DNA of 64,000 nt, taken from assembly GCA_951828585.1 (NCBI GenBank), contig OX639991.1, forward strand, positions 3,194,576-3,258,575, given 5' to 3'. This DNA comes from Longimicrobiales bacterium. GTDB taxonomy: Bacteria > Gemmatimonadota > Gemmatimonadetes > Longimicrobiales > Gaopeijiaceae. The translations under genes were made by a program, and so were the position numbers. Positions 1-8,703 of the stretch are shown here, in pieces; position 1 is the stretch's first letter; every line of letters starts with the position of its first letter. The notes under the pieces were generated by a model that saw nothing but the letters and a program-made list of their open reading frames with translations, had not been told where the DNA came from and searched no databases.

Positions 1-720
1 GCGCCGAGCATGATCTACGCGTACGCGGCGATCATGGAGGGTTTGCCCTACGCCAACGGAGCCCCGAACCTCTCGGCGGACGTCCCCGCGCTGGAGGCGC
101 TGGCCCGGGAACGCGGCGTTCCCATCGCCGGCAAGGACTTCAAGACCGGCCAGACGCTCATGAAAACCATCCTCGCCCCTGGGCTGAAGGCACGGATGCT
201 CGGAGTCAGCGGCTGGTTCAGCACCAACATCCTGGGCAACCGCGACGGCGAGGTCCTCGACGACCCCGAGTCCTTCAAGACCAAGGAGGAGTCCAAGCTG
301 GGCGTCCTGGAATACATCCTGCAGCCGAAGATGTACCCCGAACTCTACGGTGACATCTACCACAAGGTGCGGATCAACTACTATCCCCCGCGCGGCGACG
401 ACAAGGAGGGGTGGGACAACCTCGACATCTTCGGGTGGCTGGGTTATCCCATGCAGATCAAGGTCGACTTCCTGTGCCGCGACTCAATCCTGGCCGCGCC
501 CATCGTCCTCGACCTGGCGCTCTTCCTGGATCTGGCGGGCCGCGCCGGAATGGGCGGGATCCAGGAGTGGCTGTCCTTCTACTTCAAGAGCCCGCATACC
601 CCCGAGGGACTCTACCCCGAGCACGACCTGTTCATCCAACACAAGAAGCTGAAGAACACATTGCGCTGGCTCGCGGGCGAGGAGCAGATCACCCACCTGG
701 GCCGGGAGTACTACGCATAG
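1..720 (+). CDS. ino1: Inositol-3-phosphate synthase, 3' part (gene starts before the window)
   Basis: The reading frame is open from base 1, so this is the C-terminal ~239 residues of a longer protein. Family knowledge: the enzyme converts glucose 6-phosphate to 1D-myo-inositol 3-phosphate with NAD, the first step to inositol phospholipids and inositol solutes. Visible family landmarks are GKDFKTGQT, the SNIL-like stretch STNILGNRDGEVLDDP, KVRINYYPPRGD and the final block with ASI-like DSILAAPIVLDLALFLDLA. The lysines of the active-site region lie in the GKDFKTGQT stretch. The ending EYYA then TAG is typical. An ATG at 10 is internal to the domain and is not taken as the start. tmk follows closely. 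Confidence 0.9.
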   Translation, partial: APSMIYAYAAIMEGLPYANGAPNLSADVPALEALARERGVPIAGKDFKTGQTLMKTILAPGLKARMLGVSGWFSTNILGNRDGEVLDDPESFKTKEESKLGVLEYILQPKMYPELYGDIYHKVRINYYPPRGDDKEGWDNLDIFGWLGYPMQIKVDFLCRDSILAAPIVLDLALFLDLAGRAGMGGIQEWLSFYFKSPHTPEGLYPEHDLFIQHKKLKNTLRWLAGEEQITHLGREYYA

Positions 721-737
721 CGGGCGCGGCCAATGCC

Positions 738-1385
738 GTGAGCCGGGGCAGGTTCATCGTGGTCGAGGGGGCCGAAGGCGTCGGAAAGTCGACCCAGGTG
801 CGCCGGCTGGCCGCGTTCCTTGAGCGGTCGGGGCTGCCGGTCGTGCGCGGCCGCGAGCCGGGACAGACCAGCGTTGGCGAGGGCATTCGCGAACTCCTGC
901 TGCACGGGAGCCGCTCGCCGCTTCCGCCCCAGACCGAACTCCACCTCATCCTGGCGTCCCGGGCGGCGTACGTGGCCGAGATCGTGGAGCCCGCACTCGC
1001 GGCGGGTAAATGGGTGATTTCCGACAGGTTCGACCTGAGCACGTTCGCGTATCAGGGCTACGGCACGGGGATTGACGGCGAACGGATCGCCTCGATGAAC
1101 CATGACGTTACGTCAGGGTTGACCCCCGATCTGTACCTGGTTCTGGACCTGGCCGTGGAGGAAGCCATGGCCCGGCGGGCGGGCGAAGAGAGGAGCTGGG
1201 ATCGCTTCGAGTCGGCGGGACTCGCCTTTCTTCGCAGGGTGCGGCGCGGGTATCTTGAGTTGACCGGATCCCGGGAGAACGCGGTTCTGGTGCCCGCGGC
1301 TGGAACGCCCGGAGAGGTCGAGGAGCGGGTCCGCGGCGAAATCGTGGGCGCGTTCCCGGAAACATTCCGCGACGGCGCGGTCTAG
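738..1385 (+). CDS. tmk: Thymidylate kinase
   Basis: Phosphorylates dTMP to dTDP with ATP in dTTP synthesis. The predicted product is 215 aa, the usual family length. The P-loop EGAEGVGKST is at residues 10-19, REPG lies near residue 39, and the DR motif ISDRFDLSTFAYQG sits near residue 94, followed by a lid-like segment RAGEERSWDRFE. The GTG at 738 is chosen because it gives the normal distance to the P-loop. The frame is open further upstream, but that part overlaps the inositol synthase gene and has no family similarity. The gene begins 17 bases after the preceding stop and probably shares its transcript. Confidence 0.92.
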   Translation: MSRGRFIVVEGAEGVGKSTQVRRLAAFLERSGLPVVRGREPGQTSVGEGIRELLLHGSRSPLPPQTELHLILASRAAYVAEIVEPALAAGKWVISDRFDLSTFAYQGYGTGIDGERIASMNHDVTSGLTPDLYLVLDLAVEEAMARRAGEERSWDRFESAGLAFLRRVRRGYLELTGSRENAVLVPAAGTPGEVEERVRGEIVGAFPETFRDGAV

Positions 1386-1432
1386 CAGGACAACGAGGCC
1401 GGCGCGTCCAGGTGAACGGCGATGGAGATTCC

Positions 1433-3094
1433 ATGAGCAAAGGGAAGGCAGTGGCGGTGCCCGCGTTGATCGCCGTCGTGGCGGTTGCGAGCGGGGGATG
1501 GTTCCTTCAGCGAGACGTCGGCCTGGGCGCCAACCTCTACGTGCAGGCAAGGGTGCTGGAAGAGGTGATGAACCGTATCGAGCGCCACTTCGTGGACGAG
1601 ATCGACATGGAGGAGCTGTACGACGCCGCCCTCGAGAGTGTGGTTGAGGCGCTGGACGACCCCAACTCCGCACTGTTGCAGGCGCCGGACTGGGAAGACA
1701 TGCAGATCCGCACGCGGGGCGAGTACGGCGGCGTGGGACTCGAAGTCTTCAAGCAGGACAGTTTCGTCACCATCGTGGCCCCGGTTCCGGGCACGCCGGG
1801 GTCGAGGGCGGGACTTCGGCCCGGGGATCGCATCGTCGAGGTCGAGGACCAGTCGGTCGTGGGATGGAGCACCGACGGGGTCGCGGAGATCCTGAGGGGG
1901 GAACCCGGGACGAGCGTGCGGATGGGGGTGCGGCGCCATGGGGTGGAGCGGGTGATTCCCTTCGAGCTCACCCGCGCGGTGATCCAGCTGAGCGCGGTGC
2001 CCTTCGCGGTGCTGCTGGAGGGGGCGGTGGGATACGTGCCGGTCGAGATCTTCAACGGGACGACAACCTCGGAGGTCAGGGCCAAGGTCGACTCGCTGGT
2101 GGGCGAAGGAATGGAGTCGCTCATTCTCGACCTTCGCCGCAACCGGGGCGGACTCCTCCTCGAAGGGGTGGGTCTGTCCGACATGTTCCTGGACGCCGGC
2201 TCATCCATCGTCGAAGTGCGCGGACGCGCCTCGCCGATCGAGCACTACCGCGCCGGGGCCGACCAGGAACACTCCGCGATGCCGGTGGTCGTTCTGGTCG
2301 GCTACAGGAGCGCGTCGGCTTCCGAAATCGTCGCGGGGGCGCTGCAGGATCATGACAGGGCCCTCCTCATCGGTGCCCCGACCTTCGGCAAGGGGTCCGT
2401 GCAATCTCTCTTCCCGGTCACGGGGGGACGTGTGCTCAAACTCACTACGGCGCGGTGGTTCACACCTTCGGGCCGTTCCATCCAGAAGGATCCGGAGGAG
2501 CAGCTGGTGACCACCGAAAACGGGGTCATCACCCTGAGGGGAGAAGTGGTCCAGTACCCCGACCTGGTGGACCGGCCCCGCTTTGCCTCGGCAGAGGGAC
2601 GGGTCCTGCACGGTGGAGGCGGCATCGTTCCGGACCTGTGGGTTCTTCCGGACACCCTCACCGCCGAGGAGGACGAGGCGGTGAGGAAGCTCGTTGCGTT
2701 CGAAGGCCAGTACATGCTGGCCAGTCGGAACTGGGCCGTGCGCTATCTTCAGGAACATCCCGCGCTGGAGCCTGGCTTCGTCATCACGGATGCGGATCTC
2801 GCCGATTTCCACGGGTTGCTGGCCGAGCGCGAGGTGGAGATGACATTCGAGGAACTGCTCCGGGCACGCCGTATGGTGGAGTACCATCTGGGAAGCGAGG
2901 TGGCGCTGCAGGCGTGGGAGGAGCGTGGCCTGTTCGAGCGCAACGCCGCTCTCGACACCGAGCTGCAGAAGGCGCTCGAGCTGCTGCTCGCGGCCCGCAG
3001 CCCACAGGACCTCTTCAGGCTGGCCGGTGCTTCGGCCGAAAGTGCGGCGCGTGTGGGGGACGGGGTCGGCGGCCCGGATCGCTCTCCTCGCTGA
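1433..3094 (+). CDS. S41 family C-terminal processing peptidase (CtpA-like)
   Basis: About 553 aa. An N-terminal hydrophobic segment (residues ~8-24, VPALIAVVAVASGGWFL) acts as signal or anchor, so the protease domain is outside the cytoplasmic membrane. A PDZ domain lies near residues 90-170 (GVGLEV...PGSRAGLRPGDRIVEV). The catalytic Ser-Lys dyad is visible: SASASE near residue 295 and FGKGSVQ near residue 320. Such proteases cleave C-terminal tails of envelope proteins. The ATG at 1433 has GGAG about 7 bases upstream; an in-frame GTG at 1412 is an alternative. A long helical C-terminal extension follows the protease core (residues ~420-553), longer than in minimal CtpA proteins. Confidence 0.9.
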   Translation: MSKGKAVAVPALIAVVAVASGGWFLQRDVGLGANLYVQARVLEEVMNRIERHFVDEIDMEELYDAALESVVEALDDPNSALLQAPDWEDMQIRTRGEYGGVGLEVFKQDSFVTIVAPVPGTPGSRAGLRPGDRIVEVEDQSVVGWSTDGVAEILRGEPGTSVRMGVRRHGVERVIPFELTRAVIQLSAVPFAVLLEGAVGYVPVEIFNGTTTSEVRAKVDSLVGEGMESLILDLRRNRGGLLLEGVGLSDMFLDAGSSIVEVRGRASPIEHYRAGADQEHSAMPVVVLVGYRSASASEIVAGALQDHDRALLIGAPTFGKGSVQSLFPVTGGRVLKLTTARWFTPSGRSIQKDPEEQLVTTENGVITLRGEVVQYPDLVDRPRFASAEGRVLHGGGGIVPDLWVLPDTLTAEEDEAVRKLVAFEGQYMLASRNWAVRYLQEHPALEPGFVITDADLADFHGLLAEREVEMTFEELLRARRMVEYHLGSEVALQAWEERGLFERNAALDTELQKALELLLAARSPQDLFRLAGASAESAARVGDGVGGPDRSPR

Positions 3095-3220
3095 GCGGTC
3101 CCGGCAAAGTGTTCCCGTTCCGCCATGGCGGCGCCCGCCGGGGTCCCCCACCATGCGAACCCGGTGGGCTGATCGTGGCGTCGGAGGCTCGCTGGGGCGG
3201 CCGGTAGCCGCGGCGCGCCC

Positions 3221-4234
3221 ATGTCTCGCATGGAACCCGGCAGACCGGCGCTGGAGGTGCGGTTCGCCCGCGGGCACGTCGTCGAGTCGAGACACCGGGT
3301 CCACGTTGTAGTCGCTGAGGGGTCCGGAGGGCTCATCGGCAGCTGGGGCGACGGGGCGTGGGTCACGGTACTCCGGTCGGTGGCCAAGCCCTTCCAGGCT
3401 CTGCCGCTGGTCGCCGACGGCGCCGCGCAACGCTTTGGCTTTTCGGGGGAGGAGATTGCTCTTTGCTGTGGATCGCACAATTCGGAGGAAGTCCACATGG
3501 AAGCGGCGTCCTCCATCCTCGCGAAGGCGGGCGTTCCCGCGGAGCTCCTCGTCTGCGGCGCGCACGCACCGCTCCTTGCGGCTCGCCGCGACGAGCTGTC
3601 GGCCGCCGGAACCCCCTGGACGCCCCTCATGTGCAACTGTTCGGGCAAGCACGCCGGCATGCTCGCGCTCGCGGCCTTCCACGACTGGCCGCTGCAGGGC
3701 TACCAACGGGCGGACCATCCGCTGCAAACCCGGATGGGCCGCGAAGTGGCGAACTGGACCGGGGTGGCGCCCGCCGAGATGGTTTGGGAGACCGACGGGT
3801 GCGGTGTCCCGACCTTCGCGATACCGCTGGCAAGTCTGGCCCTCGGCGTGGCCCGCCTGGCCGTGGCCGCCCGCGACGAAGGCCCGCCGCGACGGATCGT
3901 GGAGGCCATGACGCGCCACCCCTTCATGGTGGCGGGTACGGGACGGCTGTGCACCCGGCTCATGGAGGAGGAAGGGGGCCGGGTTTTCGCCAAGGTGGGC
4001 GCGGAGGGCGTCTATGTGGCCGGCGATCCGGAACGCGGACTGGGTGTGGCGCTCAAGGTGGAGGACGGGGCCTGGCGCGCCGCCCCGCCTGCGCTGATGG
4101 AGGTGCTGGACCGGGCCGGAGTCCTGTCTCCCGAAGCGAAACGCGCCTTGCGGGACTTCGCCGAACCGGTCCTGCGCAATACGCTGAGCGACGAGGTGGG
4201 GCGGGTGTCGGTGGGGGAGGCGCGGTGTTCATAG
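3221..4234 (+). CDS. L-asparaginase II family protein
   Basis: 337 aa, matching the thermolabile asparaginase II family (Pfam Asparaginase_II), which is unrelated to the classic AnsA/AnsB fold. Supporting blocks are VESRHRVHVVV, RSVAKPFQALPL, CCGSHNSEEVH, CSGKHAGMLAL, ETDGCGVPTFA and HPFMVAGTGR. It should hydrolyse L-asparagine to aspartate and ammonia, although many members are assigned by homology only. The start could be the ATG at 3221 or the ATG three codons later. The gene overlaps the downstream obgE by 10 bases, suggesting translational coupling. Confidence 0.85.
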   Translation: MSRMEPGRPALEVRFARGHVVESRHRVHVVVAEGSGGLIGSWGDGAWVTVLRSVAKPFQALPLVADGAAQRFGFSGEEIALCCGSHNSEEVHMEAASSILAKAGVPAELLVCGAHAPLLAARRDELSAAGTPWTPLMCNCSGKHAGMLALAAFHDWPLQGYQRADHPLQTRMGREVANWTGVAPAEMVWETDGCGVPTFAIPLASLALGVARLAVAARDEGPPRRIVEAMTRHPFMVAGTGRLCTRLMEEEGGRVFAKVGAEGVYVAGDPERGLGVALKVEDGAWRAAPPALMEVLDRAGVLSPEAKRALRDFAEPVLRNTLSDEVGRVSVGEARCS

Positions 4235-5238
4235 ACTCTGTCCGCATCGAGGTGGAGGGCGGACGGGGCGGTTCGGGAGCGGAGGCGTTCCGTCGCGAGA
4301 AGGGCGTGCCGCGCGGCGGGCCCGCGGGGGGGGACGGGGGGAAGGGGGGCGACGTGATCCTGGTGGGCGACGCCGGGCTGACCACCCTCAGCGACTACCG
4401 GTACAGGCGGCACCATCGGGCGGAGCGCGGCCGGCACGGCGGGGGCTCGAACCGGACGGGCCGCGGCGGCCGCGATCTGGAGTTGCGGGTGCCACCCGGC
4501 ACGATCGCGGTGGACGACGACAACGGCGAGGTGCTGGGTGAGCTGCTCGCCGCGCCGGAGCGGTTGGTGGTGGCGCGGGGGGGCCGGGGGGGCCGGGGGA
4601 ACGCCCGCTTCGCGTCGGCGACGCATCAGGCGCCGCGCCGCTGGGAGCCGGGCGAAGAGGGACAGCATCGGCAGGTGCGCCTGGAACTCAAGCTCATCGC
4701 CGATATCGGACTGGTCGGGGAGCCCAACGCAGGCAAGTCCACGCTCCTTTCCCGCATCAGCCGGGCGCGCCCGAAGATCGCGGACTACCCCTTCACGACG
4801 CTCACGCCGAATCTCGGCGTGGTGGAGTTGCCCGACTTCCGGTCCTTCGTGGTGGCCGACATCCCCGGGATCATCGAGGGAGCCCACGACGGCAAGGGCC
4901 TCGGCCACCGCTTTCTGCGCCATATCGAACGGACGCGGGCGCTGGCGATCCTGCTTCCGGTGGACGACGAGGACCCGGCCGCGGTGCTGGCCGGCCTGCG
5001 CGACGAGCTGGCGCAGTACTCCGCGCGGCTGGCCGAACTGCCCTTCGCGGTGGTCTTCTCCAAGATGGACCTGCACCCTCCGGAGGCCGGGGAGCCGGCG
5101 GTGGAGGCGCCCGCGGCGTGGGGGACCTACCGCCTCAGCGCGGTCACGGGGAAGGGGCTGGACGCCTTCCTCGAGGGCTGCTGGCGTCAGCTGCGGGCGG
5201 CGCGGCGGGACGAAGAGAGCGCGGAGGACCCATGGTAG
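4225..5238 (+). CDS. obgE: Obg family GTPase
   Basis: 337 aa ribosome-associated GTPase of the Obg family, involved in 50S maturation and stress control. The N-terminal glycine-rich Obg fold runs over residues 1-158 (VEGGRGGSGAEAFRREKG, GGRGGRGN), followed by a G domain with P-loop GEPNAGKST, DIPGIIEGAHDGKGLG (switch II) and the base-specificity motif FSKMD. There is no C-terminal OCT domain, so it is the short form. The GTG at 4225 is chosen because the Obg fold begins immediately (V-F-I-D-S-V). It overlaps the asparaginase stop by 10 bases and dprA by 7. Confidence 0.95.
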   Translation: MFIDSVRIEVEGGRGGSGAEAFRREKGVPRGGPAGGDGGKGGDVILVGDAGLTTLSDYRYRRHHRAERGRHGGGSNRTGRGGRDLELRVPPGTIAVDDDNGEVLGELLAAPERLVVARGGRGGRGNARFASATHQAPRRWEPGEEGQHRQVRLELKLIADIGLVGEPNAGKSTLLSRISRARPKIADYPFTTLTPNLGVVELPDFRSFVVADIPGIIEGAHDGKGLGHRFLRHIERTRALAILLPVDDEDPAAVLAGLRDELAQYSARLAELPFAVVFSKMDLHPPEAGEPAVEAPAAWGTYRLSAVTGKGLDAFLEGCWRQLRAARRDEESAEDPW

Positions 5239-6362
5239 CTCCGGGAGGTTTCGCCGGCCGGAACCGGCGCGTGCGGGGTGTCGCCCCGGAAACCGCGGCG
5301 GATGCGGCTGCCGCCCTGACCCTGCGCGCGCTTCCCGGCGTGGGCACCGTGCGGTTCCGCGAACTGGTCGATCGTTTCGGCAGCGCCCGCGCGGCGCTGG
5401 GGGCGAATTCCGCGGCCTTCGCCGATGTGGCGGGACAGCGGGCCGGAGAGAGACGCCGGCGCGGGTTGCCTGCCCGCCATGCCCTGAAGATGATCGAGCG
5501 GTGTGCCGGCGAGGGCATCGAGCTGCTGGTCTACGGCACCACCGGGTATCCGCCCGCGCTCGGAGACCTGAATGCACCCCCTTCCTTGCTCTACGCGCTG
5601 GGAAGGACGGACTTTCTGCAGGAACCCGTCGTCGCGGTCGTCGGGTCGCGGCGGGCGACCGCGTACGGCCGCCGTATCGCGCGGCAGCTGGGAGCGAGCC
5701 TGGCCGGACAAGGTCGCTGCGTGGTGTCGGGAATGGCCATGGGCGTTGACGCGGCGGCCCATCGCGGCGCGCTTCCCGGGCCCACGGCCGCGGTGCTGGG
5801 CTCGGGGGTGGATGTTGCGTCGCCGCCCCGCAACGCGGCGCTCCACCGCGAGATCCGCCAGAACGGCGTCGTCGTCTCGGAGTACGCCCCCGGGGTGCAG
5901 GCGGAGCCCCACCATTTCCCGGTGCGCAACCGCATCATCGCAGCCCTTGCCAGCGATGTCGTGATCGTGGAGGCGTCGCGGCGGAGCGGTGCGCTCATCA
6001 CGGCAGGGCTCGCCCTCGACCTGGGACGCGAGGTGCACGCCGTGCCTGGCCCCATCGACCGTCCCACCAGCGAGGGCACGAACCGCCTCATCGCGGACGG
6101 CGCGGGCGTGGTCGTCGACGCGGGGCTGCACGACACCGTCGAGCATGGTGCGCGGCAACCGGATGAGCCGGAGCTGCGTGAACTCCTTGCCGCCATGCCG
6201 GCGGCGCCGGTCACCGTGGAGGAGGTCGCCCTGGCCGCGGACCGCCCGGTGGAGGAGGTGGCGACCTCGTTGACCGTGCTCGAAGTCCGCGGCTACCTGA
6301 CCCCGACGCGGGACGGGCGGGTCATGAAGACGCCGGGCCGAGCGGGGATGGCGGTTTGGTGA
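5232..6362 (+). CDS. dprA: DNA-processing protein DprA (Smf)
   Basis: 376 aa. DprA binds incoming single-stranded DNA and loads RecA during natural transformation. An N-terminal helix-hairpin-helix-like part (TLRALPGVGTVRFRELVDRFGS) is followed by the Rossmann-like DprA domain with VVGSRRATAYGRRIA, SGMAMGVDAAAHRGAL, VLGSGVDV, FPVRNRIIAALA and EASRRSGALITAGLALDLGREVHAVPG, and a C-terminal winged-helix segment (residues ~315-370). The ATG at 5232 overlaps the obgE stop. Presence of dprA alone does not show that the organism is competent. Confidence 0.93.
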   Translation: MVAPGGFAGRNRRVRGVAPETAADAAAALTLRALPGVGTVRFRELVDRFGSARAALGANSAAFADVAGQRAGERRRRGLPARHALKMIERCAGEGIELLVYGTTGYPPALGDLNAPPSLLYALGRTDFLQEPVVAVVGSRRATAYGRRIARQLGASLAGQGRCVVSGMAMGVDAAAHRGALPGPTAAVLGSGVDVASPPRNAALHREIRQNGVVVSEYAPGVQAEPHHFPVRNRIIAALASDVVIVEASRRSGALITAGLALDLGREVHAVPGPIDRPTSEGTNRLIADGAGVVVDAGLHDTVEHGARQPDEPELRELLAAMPAAPVTVEEVALAADRPVEEVATSLTVLEVRGYLTPTRDGRVMKTPGRAGMAVW

Positions 6363-7603
6363 TGGCGTCTCCCTCATCGCGCCGGATCACGAACGTGTAC
6401 GTTCACGCTCCGTTCTGCGCGCGCCGCTGCTGCTACTGCGACTTCGCGGTGGAGGTGGACCGCAGTCCCGCGGGCTCCCGCTGGCTCGCGGTGATCGGCG
6501 CGGAGCTGGACACGTTGCGCGCGTCGGGAGAAGCGCCGCTGGCCCCGTCGCTCGACACGCTGTACGTGGGCGGTGGCACCCCCTCGCTCCTGGAGCCTCG
6601 CTTCATCGCCGGGCTGGCCGAGGTGATCGAACCGCGCCGGTTGGCGAACCCGGTGCTGGAGTGGACCGTCGAGGCGAATCCCGAATCGTTCAGCCAAGGG
6701 GTGGCGGGGGTGTGGGCGGCCGGGGGAGTGAACCGGATCTCGTTCGGTGTGCAGAGCTTCGACCCGGATGCGCTCAGGTGGATGGGACGGCTGCATTCCG
6801 CCGCCGACGCCGGAGTGGCCGTGGAACGGGCACGGGCGGCCGGGGTGGCCAACCTGTCGGTCGACCTCATCTTCGGACTGCCGGACAACGTGCCCCGCTC
6901 GTGGGAGGAGGACGTGACCCGCGCCCTCGATCTGGAGGTGCCACACATCTCCATGTACGGCCTCACGGTGGAGAAGGGGACGCCGCTGCACCGCGCCGTC
7001 GGCCAGGGCCGCGCCCCGATGCCCGCCGACGAACGCTACCGGGAAGAATACCTGTACGCGGCCGAGACGCTGGCGCGGGCGGGGTACCGCCACTACGAGG
7101 TTTCGAACTTCGCCCTTCCCGGATTCGCTTCGCGTCACAACCGCGCGTGCTGGGAGGGCGCGCCGTACCTCGGTCTCGGAAACGGCGCACACAGCTATCA
7201 CGGAGGGCGGCGCTGGTGGAACGAGCGTGACTGGGCCGTGTACACCGAGGGGATCATGAGATCGGGCCGGGCCCGCGCGGGCGACGAGGCGCCGAGCGCG
7301 GAGCAGTCCCGGCTGGAGGCCCTGTGGCTGGCCCTGCGCACGGCGGATGGGCTGCAGGAGGAGCAGCTGGGAGCAGTGGCCCGGCCGGTTCTCCGGCGCT
7401 GGGAGGCCGCGGGCCGGGCCCTGCGATCCGCCGGACGCACCCATCTCACACCTCGCGGATGGCTCCTTCTGGACGAACTGACCGTCGAACTGGAATCGGC
7501 CCTTGAAGACCCTGATACGCGGAGCTGCGGTTCACGCAGTAGTCCGGTTTCTCCGGACGGCTGCGCCGTGCGTGCGCCGCTACCCGTCCACGGGGGTGCT
7601 TGA
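6362..7603 (+). CDS. hemW: Radical SAM protein HemW (coproporphyrinogen oxidase-like)
   Basis: About 413 aa. The radical-SAM cluster motif CARRCCYCDF (CxxxCxxC) is near residue 18. The third Cys is followed by D-F rather than x-C, which is the HemW signature and separates it from the true oxygen-independent coproporphyrinogen oxidase HemN. HemW acts as a haem chaperone. Other blocks are YVGGGTPSLL, EANPES, RISFGVQSFD, NLSVDLIFGLPDN and HYEVSNFALPGFASRHNRACWEG. TTG, GTG and ATG codons occur in a row at 6356-6364; the ATG (6362) overlaps the dprA stop by one base and is taken as the start. Confidence 0.88.
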   Translation: MASPSSRRITNVYVHAPFCARRCCYCDFAVEVDRSPAGSRWLAVIGAELDTLRASGEAPLAPSLDTLYVGGGTPSLLEPRFIAGLAEVIEPRRLANPVLEWTVEANPESFSQGVAGVWAAGGVNRISFGVQSFDPDALRWMGRLHSAADAGVAVERARAAGVANLSVDLIFGLPDNVPRSWEEDVTRALDLEVPHISMYGLTVEKGTPLHRAVGQGRAPMPADERYREEYLYAAETLARAGYRHYEVSNFALPGFASRHNRACWEGAPYLGLGNGAHSYHGGRRWWNERDWAVYTEGIMRSGRARAGDEAPSAEQSRLEALWLALRTADGLQEEQLGAVARPVLRRWEAAGRALRSAGRTHLTPRGWLLLDELTVELESALEDPDTRSCGSRSSPVSPDGCAVRAPLPVHGGA

Positions 7604-7636
7604 CGTGATGGCGTGGAATGGGATTTTCAACGTGTG

Positions 7637-8695
7637 ATGGCTTTGCAAAGGCGTACAAAGGGCAGTCCGCTCACCCGGCGCGAGCGCGGGGTGCTTGAGG
7701 CGGTCGTGCGCACCTACGTGGAGACGGCCGAGCCAGCGGGCAGCCGCACGCTGGCCAGGAGGTACAACTTCGGCGTATCGGCGGCCACGATCCGCAACAC
7801 CATGGCGGACCTCGAGGACGAAGGCTACCTGTCGCATCCCCACACCTCCGCCGGCCGGGTCCCCACCGATTTGGCCTACCGCTTCTTCGTGGACAAGGTC
7901 GTGCAGCCCGAGTCGCTGACCGAGGTCGAGAAATCGCTGATCGAACGGGAGCTCACGGCGGGAGACTCGACGCTGGAGCGAATCCTCCGCAGCGCCACGC
8001 GCGCGCTGGGAATCCTGGTCAACGAGCTGGGCGTCGGTTCCGTACCCCGGCTCGACGCCGCGTGCCTGGAGAAAATCGACCTGATCCGGGTATCGTCCAG
8101 CAAGGTGCTCATGATCGTCACCGTGCGAAGCGGGATGGTGCGCACCGTCTACGTGGACCTGCCGGGCGATGTGCCCGTAGATGTCCTCAACGGGCTGCAG
8201 CGCGTACTTAGCGAACGCCTTGCCGGCCTGACCTTCGTGGAGATCCGGCGTTCCTTCGGGGAACGTCTGAGGGATGCCGTGGAGGACCCCGCGGCCCGCG
8301 ACATCCTGAACATTTTCGTGGAGTCGAGCGACGAGTTCTTCGGGCCTGGCCCGGCGCCGCGGGACCGGGTGGTGCTCGGTCAGACCTCGGCGATCGCCGA
8401 ACAGCCAGAGTTCGCGAGCAGTGAGCGGCTGAAGGACCTCATCGCGCTGACCGAGCAGAAGGAACTGCTCGCCAGAGTTCTGGGGAAACGAGTCGCGGGG
8501 GGTGGCCCGTATGTTACCATAGGTGGGGAACATGCACCGGAACTCGCCGGGTTCACGCTCGTCACCTCCGGGTATCGGCTCGGCGGCCTCCGAGGTGTCG
8601 TGGGCGTCATCGGGCCGACGCGGATGCCCTACGAGAAGGTGATCGCGATCGTGGACTACACCTCCTCACTCGTGACAAGAATGCTGGAGCCCTGA
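7637..8695 (+). CDS. hrcA: Heat-inducible transcription repressor HrcA
   Basis: About 352 aa from the ATG at 7637 (an in-frame GTG at 7613 would add 8 residues). HrcA represses chaperone operons by binding CIRCE elements and is tuned by GroEL. The N-terminal winged helix is clear: LTRRERGVLEAVVRTYVETAEPAGSRTLA, then SAATIRNTMADLEDEGYLSHPHTSAGRVPT. The C-terminal HrcA domain ends with GGLRGVVGVIGPTRMPYEKVIAIVDY. dnaJ follows 8 bases after the stop. grpE and dnaK, which often separate the two genes, are absent here, and I see no CIRCE repeat upstream. Confidence 0.93.
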   Translation: MALQRRTKGSPLTRRERGVLEAVVRTYVETAEPAGSRTLARRYNFGVSAATIRNTMADLEDEGYLSHPHTSAGRVPTDLAYRFFVDKVVQPESLTEVEKSLIERELTAGDSTLERILRSATRALGILVNELGVGSVPRLDAACLEKIDLIRVSSSKVLMIVTVRSGMVRTVYVDLPGDVPVDVLNGLQRVLSERLAGLTFVEIRRSFGERLRDAVEDPAARDILNIFVESSDEFFGPGPAPRDRVVLGQTSAIAEQPEFASSERLKDLIALTEQKELLARVLGKRVAGGGPYVTIGGEHAPELAGFTLVTSGYRLGGLRGVVGVIGPTRMPYEKVIAIVDYTSSLVTRMLEP

Positions 8696-8703
8696 ACGCA
8701 TAG

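Noticed and set aside
2201-3919. 572-aa minus-strand open frame opposite the S41 protease and asparaginase genes
   Set aside because: Shadow frame with Arg/His-rich composition; the plus strand carries clear enzyme motifs throughout.
7560-7637. CIRCE operator upstream of hrcA
   Set aside because: No TTAGCACTC/GAGTGCTAA inverted repeat could be found before hrcA or dnaJ.
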